The notes beneath the pieces were generated by a model. That model did not search any database. It saw nothing but the letters and a program-made list of their open reading frames with translations, and was not told where the DNA came from. A DNA stretch of 64,000 nt from Telopea speciosissima (lineage: Eukaryota > Streptophyta > Magnoliopsida > Proteales > Proteaceae), in NCBI RefSeq assembly GCF_018873765.1, contig NC_057925.1, positions 7,203,568-7,267,567 on the forward strand, in the 5' to 3' direction. This document shows, one piece after another, positions 56,090-64,000 of the stretch; the stretch's first letter is position 1, and every line of letters starts with the position of its first letter. Position numbers and translations under genes: made by a program.

Positions 56090-56367
56090 GGCAATCCCTT
56101 TTCTTCTTTTGATCGTTCATCAGATATGTAATTAACAGCATTAACCGACTCTGATGAGGGGAGCATTAATGCGCTGCTTATCTCTTCTTTTTCTTCTTCA
56201 GTAAAGCCCAAAAGTTCATCCACACTGAAGAACATTTGATCCATATTGTTAAATTCGTCTGGTATCAACCATTTCTCGGGGGCCACCTCAAGGCTAATGG
56301 CAGCCGAAGGGAGCATTTGACTGCTCATCATCAGAGAAGACTGAAATCCGTCGTTCAGTGGTTCCAT
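56026..56367 (-). CDS. Upstream ORF overlapping the NAC start, out of frame
   Basis: ATG at 56367 (MEPLNDGFQSSLMMSSQML ...) opens 113 codons that pass through the NAC start in another frame and stop at 56026. It is acidic (DELLGFTEEEKEEISSAL). I do not recognise it. It may be an upstream ORF in the NAC leader, an exon joined by splicing I cannot see, or a one-base frameshift that cut an N-terminal extension from the NAC domain. Confidence 0.3.
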   Translation of the reverse strand: MEPLNDGFQSSLMMSSQMLPSAAISLEVAPEKWLIPDEFNNMDQMFFSVDELLGFTEEEKEEISSALMLPSSESVNAVNYISDERSKEEKGLPWGFDSLRPTKFYWSIISETD

Positions 56368-56724
56368 CTCTTCTTCTTCTTCTACTGCTGCTTTTAACAA
56401 AAAAATATAAAAAAGAGGGGAAAATGGTGAACACCACAAACTCTCGATCGATCGATCGATCACCTGTCACTGTTTAGAAAGTGGAAGAAAACAAAGGAGC
56501 GAATTAAGGTTGAATGCAGTAGCGGCCAGGGAGTGAATTAAGTGGGAGTGAACCCTAAGATTGAATGTTAATAAATGTTATATACATATAGTTGATCAGT
56601 TTAGCAACTATCTAGGAATTAGACAACAACTAGGAATCCTAGTAGAACTCCATTTATTTGTGTATTCGGACAACAAAATTAAATTAAGCGGTACAATTGT
56701 GTCGGAGTAGTAGGTTAGTGATTC

Positions 56725-57580
56725 CAAAGATTTAGGAAATGACTTGGGCACATGGGTCCCATCCTGATCCTGGGATAAAACATTACAGAAAATTATCCTC
56801 TCCAATTCCTTAAAGTGTAGCAGTACAACAGTGCTATGTGGAGATCGATGTTGACACCTGGCAGCTGTTGCATCCAATGATTCGAGCTCATTGATATGGA
56901 AGGTTGGATGTGGCAACTGCCAGGTGTCAACATCTCCACCTAACACTGCCACACTTTAGGAATTGGCCGGAGAGGATTTCGATATATATATATATATATA
57001 TATATAACCTTTATATTTTTCAAGTATCCTAGTTATTTGCCGAGCCCACTGTCTAATTTCCACATAAGATAGCCTCATACGTGGAGGACCACAAGAATAG
57101 TGCCGGGAATCACAAGCTTTGTTTATTATTATGGAAAAAAAAAATTACACTCACATTAGAGTAATTCTTATATGACTCTAAATTCTATTTTTTTTTTTTT
57201 TTTCTCTCTTTATTCCATATCAGATGATACCCGTGACCGTTCTCGATTTGTACATGCATATATGCCGTGAGAGAAAAAAAAGTCAAAAATATTGAGCCAT
57301 CCGATTGGACATATTGTTAATTTTATTTTGTACCATTCAAATGAATATGATGAAAATGCTCAACTCAAGATACAAACTATACTACCCAATAATTAATGCT
57401 CTGTCATTCACATTATTTATGTTCTCTCTTGTATAATTAGTTTTGCATGATAAGTGCCACCGTTATGCCTATCTATTTAAAGAAAAGTTATTTGTAGTTT
57501 TTTGAGTATCAAATCCTTTTTCAGATTGTAAAGAGCTAGGGTGATTGAATTTTTTATTTTTTTTTTAAATGTTGAGATTT
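56725..57580. repeat. Local duplication, left copy
   Basis: It shares with 57950-59280, in order, TTCCAAAGATTTAG, CATAAGATAGCCTCATACG, ATCACAAGCTTTGTTTATTA, CCATCCGATTGGAC and TTTTTGAGTATCAAATCC. It contains the fold-back element and an (AT)n run (56984-57005). Confidence 0.75.
56796..56976. repeat. Fold-back element upstream of the NAC gene
   Basis: Arms 56796-56877 and 56904-56976 are inverted copies (TCCTCTCCAATTCC ... GGAATTGGCCGGAGAGGA; GTTGACACCTGGCAG ... CTGCCAGGTGTCAAC) around a ~26-bp loop. It is MITE-like. Confidence 0.8.
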
Positions 57581-57949
57581 TTTTGGGGGACCATTGCTAA
57601 TGGGACGTTGGAGGAAATCAATTTTTTTTTCTGTTGTCGCACACAATGAGCAACTGACCCTGTTAAGATGCTAAGGTGAGAGATGTTATATGTTCTCATT
57701 TTCCTATATATGCCCATGAGAAAAGATACGCTTAAAATGAACATCGATCAAAATCAGCCCTTATTTTGGGTGAGGGAGAGGTGGGGGTGGGAGAAGCTTC
57801 ATGGGAGGGGGAGGGGGAGGGGGAGGGGGGAGGGGAGGTACAATGTGCGCCAACCGATCGGGCACCTCTCGTGTGGGAGGAAAATATTTGGCTGCAACCC
57901 GGATTGCAGTCATGTTCTTGCTGCCCAAAGGTAGGCACCAACTTGAAAT
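57581..57949. other. No gene; G-rich simple repeat
   Basis: A (GGGGGA)n tract at about 57797-57838 gives misleading open frames on both strands. No real gene is supported. Confidence 0.5.
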
Positions 57950-59280
57950 AATTCCAAAGATTTAGAAACTTGGGCATGTGGATCCATCCTGGGATAAGAT
58001 TAGACACTTTAATTACGGGGTTAGGATTTCAAATCCCAAATCGATCCCCTAATAACTGTTTATATGATATTTAATAATATATAAGCTTTATATTTTTAAG
58101 TGTCCTAGTTATTGCCAAGGCCACTGTCTAGGTTCCACATAAGATAGCCTCATACGTGGAGGACTACAAGAATAGTGCCGTGAATCACAAGCTTTGTTTA
58201 TTATTATTGCAAGAAAAAAAAATACCATCAAATTAGAGTAATTCTTATATGATTCTAAATTCTATTTTCCTTTTTTTTTTTTTTTTTTTCTTTTTCTTTT
58301 TTCCATATCAGATGACATACCCGTGCCTAGATTGTTCTCAATTTGTACATGCATATATGGCTCAAGAGAAAGAAAAAGTCGAAAAGACATGACAGTGGCT
58401 TTAGTGCAAATCTAATCTGCATACAAACACAAGCGATTAAGATTACTGCTGGAGAATTTGGATTGTGAAAGTTAGATGTCAAATTTGGGAATTAGCATTT
58501 CTAATAAGAGAAGAGTAATGGAGAATTGAACATATTTATGTACTTACAAGGGTTAAGGTTAGGACAGGTCACATAAAATCAGTTTGTCTATTTTTTAGGG
58601 AGGGGGGTTGACCATAAATTTTTAGGGTTTTCGGAATTGGTAAGTGTATTCCTATTTAGCTCTTTAAAACCTTGTGATAGGATGATGGTTTAAGTAAGTC
58701 TCAATTTGGTTTGGATTATGAAGGGGCATCGGCCAAGTCTGAATTGATAGGAATGGGGATAAAAACATGCATTGTGGGTTTCAGAGGAAATTTTTTTTTT
58801 CCCATCCATATCTCCTAAGGCCCAGCTGCCCGTAGCAGCCTGTGCGCCCTGATAGGGCCGCGCACGCAATGATCGCCTTACCCCCACTCAGACAAGTCTG
58901 TGCCGCACAACCTACTACGGGCAGCTGGGCCATAGACGATCCGCATTGTTATATATATCATCACATAAGTTATAGCTATTTATTGTGCCATCCGATTGGA
59001 CCTATTGTTAATTTTATTTTGTACCATTCAAATGAATATGATGAAAATGCTGAACTTATGATACAAACTATATGTTAGAGTACAATGCTACCCATTAATG
59101 CTCCGTCATTCACATTATTTATGTTCTCTCTTGTCTAATTAATTTTGCATGAGTCCCACCGTTATGCTGATCTATTTAAAGAAAAGTTATTTATAGATTT
59201 TTGAGTATCAAATCCGTTTTCAAATTGTAAAGAGTTAGGGTGATTGAATGTTTTTAAAAAAAATTTAAATGTTGAGATTT
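57950..59280. repeat. Local duplication, right copy, split by a ~0.6 kb insertion
   Basis: It matches 56725-57580, but the match stops near 58380 (GAAAAAGTCGAAAA) and resumes near 58985 (GTGCCATCCGATTGGAC). The insertion carries a fold-back (58819-58835 against 58915-58931, GGCCCAGCTGCCCGTAG) related to the one at 36752-36858. Confidence 0.7.
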
Positions 59281-60297
59281 TTTTTTTCAAATGTCCCCAT
59301 GTTTGGTACATTTTGTTGTAACCAAAGTGGTGAACTTAAAAAGTAACGTTTGTATTGCTCTTTGTTTTATTCTTAAAAGTTTGTTAAGTTAAGGAAGGGG
59401 GAAATTCAAAATAATTTGAAAACGATTTGTCATTATTATTTTCAAGAGTTGTTATTGTCATGCACGTTTTTTGAGAATACATGTAAACAAAAATTATTTT
59501 ACCCTCATTCAAAGAAGAATTAGTATATTAAAACAAAGGTAAAAAAACACTAACAGGTTGCATTGTTTCTTAGCCCAGAGACAAGACCGCATGAAACTAC
59601 TGTTAAGTCCCAGTGAAGTAAAATATCTCATTTAGAAAAATCTTCAATATACACTCTCATTGTCTCCCGCACTAATGCAGATGCCATATGACCAAACATC
59701 GATCTCTTAACCCAAAAACAAAATAAGGTTACAATTTTTTTTATCGACTTTAACAACAAATTTTCTCATCATTAAAAAAAGTATATTCGGTTAAACAAAA
59801 GTGGATGGACAATTTGGTATGGATATCCATTTTTGAATAATTGAATAATTTCATATCTATGCCAAAAGAATCCCTTCAATTCAAATGGGCCAAGCGGCCA
59901 ACCAGTGCTATCAAATTCCGAGCACTTTGATTGAAATAGCATTCAAAATGTGCATTGATGGTTGCATTTGCTTCACGCCCCCTGAAAATGCCCATTTGTC
60001 CAAATGCCCCCTTATAACATTTCTAATTGCAAATTCTCTCTTATTTTCAAAAAATGCTCATTTGTTCAAAATGTCCCCCACAACATTTCTAATTGCAAAT
60101 TCTCTCCCATTTTCAAAACATTATAGCAGTTTTGTCCCTACCGTTTAGTTGGGACAATCAATTAGGATTGAAACTGAAAAAATATTCTCCAAATTAGTTA
60201 GGGTTTGAACCTATCTAGAAAGCTAACAACTGCATACTCACCAAACATCCAATATTACTTAAGCTTGAAGTCACATTAATATATTTAAGTTAGAGTT
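59281..60297. other. No gene; TIR-like relic of the MULE family
   Basis: About 59985-60215 resembles the arms of the MULE-like element at 32127-34144 (AAAATGCCCATTTGTCCAAATG; TTAGTTAGGGTTTGAACC). Only one arm is seen, itself with an internal repeat of the ATGCCCATTTG block. Confidence 0.5.
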
Positions 60298-60460
60298 GGG
60301 TAGGGGCCGCGCGAACGCGTACCCCCACTGCCACAAATTATGACATACACTCTCCCACTTGGGGAGATGTTAGGCGGGCACCCCTCCCAAGTGCAATGGA
60401 GGTCACCAACCTAGGCAATGGGCCTTCTTGATCACCCATAAACCCCGTCCAGGTAAGTAT
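60298..60460 (-). ncRNA. U1: U1 spliceosomal snRNA, copy b
   Basis: Same length as copy a. From 60460 the minus strand reads ATACTTACCTGGACGGGG, with an identical Sm site ATAATTTGTGG and terminal hairpin. The five differences by eye include two that tend to strengthen the stem around CCTCCATTGCACTTGGGAGG. It is a plausible functional gene. Confidence 0.94.
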
Positions 60461-60483
60461 TTTTCACCCTCATTGCTTTCCCT

Positions 60484-60535
60484 TATATATACATTAGTCT
60501 GCTTTCTCTTCTCTACTAGCTGACCGGTGTGGGAC
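60484..60535 (-). promoter_or_regulatory. Promoter of U1 copy b: USE (one mismatch) and TATA
   Basis: GTCCCACACCG (60525-60535) differs from the plant USE by one base. TATATATA (60484-60491) lies 24-31 bp upstream of the start, with a 33-bp gap between them. The mismatch may weaken it relative to copy a. Confidence 0.85.
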
Positions 60536-62076
60536 TAAAAACCCACCTCCTTTCCCATATTATCTTATTTTTGTATGTGTATCTGCAAGTGATTTTGGTC
60601 CTCTAGCTAGCTGCTTAAATGACTTATTTACCCAAAAAAAAAAAAATACATAAATGACTTATTTATTCATTCACGAAGTGAGATATAATGAAAGCCTAGC
60701 TGAAACTTCAATTGTGAAATTGAAATTGCACTTTTGGTCTGTTGAATATTTAAGAAATAATATAGATTAACCACATGGTAAATTACAGATTCAAATCAAT
60801 TTGTATGCCCTCCCACATGTTTTTTGATTGAGCATCTCCACTATTCTAAATTTTATAATACTTTAGGGAAAAACGGCTGTCCAAGAGTGAAGATATTGCG
60901 CCTAGAAACAGATGGCGTGAAATGACCACCTTCCCCCCTCCCCCCAAGAAAGACAAAAATCTCACCCCTATTGATGATTTTTCAGGCATTTTCATTGGCT
61001 TCTGCGACAGAAACTCTTCTCCAATATTTTATTTTGTCACTTGGGCAAACTCCATTTGGATTGAAACTTAAAATGTGAAGAGGGTCTTTAATGAACAAAT
61101 GCTTGCTCAGTTGGTCGATGGTTTGCCAGTAGAATGCATGCTCCCAGGAGGTCACGGGATTGACTCTCCTGCTTCACATTTGTGCCATGAGGCACTCCTC
61201 CCTCCCCCTGCAATATTCATCAGGATGTATTTGATATGCTATCGATCTTAGCCAATACTGATCTAGATTAGACCCATGATCAGCTGCGATCATGATTTAA
61301 AGATTCGATGTCGATTTGTGTTGGCTCAGTATCGGCCCAGACTGGTCTGTGTCGGATCCATATCGGCTTAGATCAGTTCGGATCAGATTGTACTTTTTTG
61401 AAATTTTTTGAACCGGGTCGGCCAAATAACCAATCCAAGAACTGATAGGTAGCCCCTGACAAGAATCGGCCAAGAACAGGTATTGACCTGATCCGATTGA
61501 TTCCATTGATTTGATACCAATTCCTCAGTTCCTTGCTTACCACGGGAAGATAATTCAGATCACCCAATCGTAAATCAAGATTTAAGAAAAAGAACAAAAT
61601 TGATAAAATGTAATTATGAAAGAAAAAAACAAAGAAAAAAGAAATGAAGAATGCTAACACACCAGAACTAGATTGATCGATCCGCCATCTTGATGAGCCC
61701 CTCGATCGATCGAGCCTAGAATCAATGCTTTTGATGTTTATCACTCAGGTGGAATTGGATCCGATCCGATCCAATTCAATGGGGCCAGGGTAGAGTTGCA
61801 GTTAGGGCGGGGTTGGGTTGGGCCAGGCTTTTTTAAGACCCCGGTCCAACCCTAAGTCACCTTAGTTGGGCCCAGGTCCGACCTGACCTGACTCAGGGCC
61901 TGGAAAATTCAACTCTGACCCGCCCTCAGGGTCAAGTTGGGTGACTTTGATTGGCCCCGATCATGGAGTGGGGGAAGGGAGAGATGCATGGACTAGATTG
62001 AGTTGGGCTGGGTTTTGGAGAAAATTATCAATTTTATATAAAATAACACTATAATAAAATATATTATCACTTATTA

Positions 62077-62123
<47 letters not shown>

Positions 62124-62708
62124 AAATATGTGTGATATTTAAAGTTTATAATATATATAGTATATCAATATATATTTTATAGTATAACTTAAAATAGGGT
62201 CGGACTAGGCCAGGCCGGACTCAAACCGAAGCCTCAACCCTAGCCCGACCTGACCATAACTCAGGGCTAGAAATTCTTAACCCTGACCTGCCCTCAGGAT
62301 CAGATATCTCAACTCAGGCCCTGTTCAGGCTCACGGCGTGCCAGGGAACAAAGCATCTATTGGTACCTGCAATTCAATCCAGTGAGCCCAAAATACTCTT
62401 CTTCCAGTATCAAAGCAACTATTTGGATTTCTTTATTGAATGAAACCTTGGTTCTTTGTTATAATGTGAAGGTTTATTAGTAGGCAGAAGGGACCCGCCA
62501 TACATACATGATACATGGATGGAGTGGTTTAATGAATCACAGCCGTTTGATAAGGTACCAATGGGGGCCAGGGAAATTAGAAGCTATTACTATATGTTTT
62601 TCAATCCAGAGTCTAGAATCGTTTTCCCAACCAAACCTTAAGATTAATGGTTACCTGTTCATTTAAGCCGTCAGATTTGGATATTTGCAAAACTTTTAAT
62701 TAGTTTTG
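60536..62708. other. Spacer between U1b and U2b
   Basis: It corresponds to 49831-51407 with about 0.6 kb extra. It includes GATCGG-rich repeats (61270-61510), GGGTTGGGCC-type repeats (61790-62000, 62200-62340) and a long (AT)n (about 62083-62118). No gene. Confidence 0.5.
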
Positions 62709-62905
62709 GTAGGGGTGCGCCAGGCCCGTGTACTAGTGCAACACATGGTCGACGCACGAAGATCCCAGTAGCAAGCTACTATTGTGGACCCTCCCCCAAG
62801 AAAAATTAATTTAATATCATGTGAGTCGATGACCCACGTATCAGATATTAAACTGATAAGAACAGATACTACACTTGATCTTAGCCAAAAGGCCGAGAAA
62901 GGTAT
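62709..62905 (-). ncRNA. U2: U2 spliceosomal snRNA, copy b
   Basis: Identical to copy a over about the first 75 nt, including the branch-point recognition sequence. Differences cluster in the 3' half. The stem-loop with GTGGATC/GATCCAC in copy a is here GTGGGTC/GACTCAC, so pairing is kept with one G-U pair. The length is about 197 nt. Both features suggest selection on RNA structure. Confidence 0.94.
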
Positions 62906-62930
62906 GCTTTGAAACTCGTTTCGATTCCCA

Positions 62931-62982
62931 TTTTATTGAGGGTCACCACCTATCCTTATTCTCTCTTTAACCGATGTGGGAG
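62931..62982 (-). promoter_or_regulatory. Promoter of U2 copy b: USE (first base differs) and weak TATA
   Basis: CTCCCACATCG (62972-62982) matches the USE except at its first base. The TATA position holds only TCAATAAAA (about 62931-62939), so this promoter looks weaker than that of copy a. Confidence 0.75.
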
Positions 62983-63779
62983 TATTGACCATTCTCTTTT
63001 CTAGCTTTAACCTCCTTACATGAGTATATGAGAACTATTGCAAGAGACTCTATTCATAGGTCACTAAGTATTAAGCGTCTATGCCAGTAAGCCTACCTCG
63101 ATGCTCTTCACCCATAAAAGGAGGTGTGAAGTTTTTAATGGGTTAAGGCTGTTGTCTTGTTTTCCTAGAAATAAGTCTAGGTGAGTGAGTTATTGGTGAT
63201 TCTTTAATGGGTTGTTTTGTTTTCGAAACATGCCAGAATGGCTTAAAAGTGCATACATCATTGCATCAACATCGTAGATTTGTCTCCTGTAGAGTTCCTC
63301 GTGATCTTCGATTTGATATATATTTTGACCATATATTAGTTCAGGTCCGAACTAAACCAAGTGGTTCTCTAAGGGTAGCTCTGTACTTTTTAGGTTAGGG
63401 TTTTCTTATATAATGTTGTTATCTCTTTGAGAGATGTGAGATTGAGGGTTTGTATTTTTGCTTTACAGAAGTAGTAGAATCGTTCTATCGGTCGGCTGTG
63501 GATGTAACCTTCTCTTTCTCTTCGATTTTCTTCTGCAAAATCACCATTCTAGGGTTTGTTTTTCTAATCGAGTGCCTGTTGCAAAAAACAAGACAATGGT
63601 TGTAATCATCCAAGTCTGAGGAAAATGGGATCAAAGAGAAAAACGATAAATCTCTTCAGATCATAAATGTTTCGAGCTGAAATATTGCATACAAATTCCG
63701 AATGGCTCCCAAGTCTCCTTCTTCCCTTCCTCTTCAATTTCATCTCCCTCATCTTCATCTTCTTCGGTAAATATAATCC
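62983..63779. other. Upstream flank of U2b; end of the duplication; no gene
   Basis: Similarity to 51683-52130 runs to about 63200. Beyond it there is no coding or RNA signal until 63780. Confidence 0.5.
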
Positions 63780-64000
63780 ATGTCAGATCCCTCAAGACAG
63801 CACTTCCCCCCATTTCCTAATCGGCTCACTACCTCAACCACCCATACTCCAAGCCTTAGCCCATCCCCTCCACATGAGATCATGGAAACCCATACCCAAA
63901 ACCTATCCCCTCCCCTCAAACCTTCTTCTCCCATTCGTTCAGATGGTCTTCTTGGAATTTCTCCAACCTCTGGTTCTTCATTTAAGAAGAAGGGTACAAG
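63780..64000 (+). CDS. Partial ORF running off the right edge, unknown
   Basis: ATG at 63780, with an in-frame TAA just before it (63774), opens 73 codons to the window end. The product is rich in Pro, Ser and Thr (MSDPSRQHFPPFPNRLTTST) and ends in a basic FKKKGT. It could be the start of a LINE ORF or a host gene. The sequence seen does not decide. Confidence 0.35.
   Translation, partial: MSDPSRQHFPPFPNRLTTSTTHTPSLSPSPPHEIMETHTQNLSPPLKPSSPIRSDGLLGISPTSGSSFKKKGT

Noticed and set aside
57683-58007. ORFs on both strands around 57.8 kb
   Set aside because: They are driven by a (GGGGGA)n simple repeat that is open in several frames.

Overview
This window is plant nuclear DNA from a repeat-rich angiosperm genome. 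The evidence is spliced genes with GT-AG introns, plant-type snRNA promoters with the upstream sequence element RTCCCACATCG, TTTAGGG-type telomere-like arrays, a NAC transcription factor, and plant Copia and L1 retrotransposons. The species cannot be named from the sequence alone. All coordinates were worked out by reading, without alignment software.

Layout. 1-20.8 kb is almost pure transposon. It holds a Copia 3' end and LTR, a 2.6 kb Gypsy-like long LTR, an L1-type LINE broken by a younger truncated LINE and by a solo LTR, a third LINE on the minus strand with a perfect 15-bp target duplication, and a Copia element (14.2-19.7 kb) with both LTRs but a decayed coding region. 20.8-29.8 kb carries the last nine exons (239 codons) of SMC5 on the plus strand. 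Two of its introns are swollen by Copia and LTR debris, and one exon is partly duplicated in tandem. 29.8-38 kb is a DNA-transposon field: three ~270-bp hAT-like MITEs and one 622-bp hAT-like element with 8-bp target duplications, two elements with long terminal inverted repeats that look like MULEs (one carrying a small ORF split by a solo LTR), and fold-back elements. 38.5-46.0 kb is a complete four-exon C-type lectin receptor-like kinase (about 553 aa), close in length and motifs to Arabidopsis At1g52310. Its kinase domain lacks the DFG aspartate.

49.6-63 kb is the most distinctive part. It contains two U1 and two U2 snRNA genes, all on the minus strand, arranged U1-U2 ... U1-U2 as a segmental duplication with an offset of about 10.7-11.3 kb. 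Each has a promoter of USE plus TATA. Between the two pairs lie a ~2 kb degenerate telomere-like TTTAGGG array interrupted by foreign sequence, a short three-exon NAC-domain gene (about 163 aa, minus strand), a long fold-back element, and a local duplication of about 1 kb. The window ends in an open reading frame that runs off the edge.

The genes are unrelated in function: SMC5 (genome maintenance), a membrane receptor-like protein, a transcription factor and spliceosomal RNAs. I see no operon-like or clustered pathway. The points most worth checking are the U1-U2 tandem cluster, the nested insertion histories, the possible captured ORF, and the exon duplication in SMC5.
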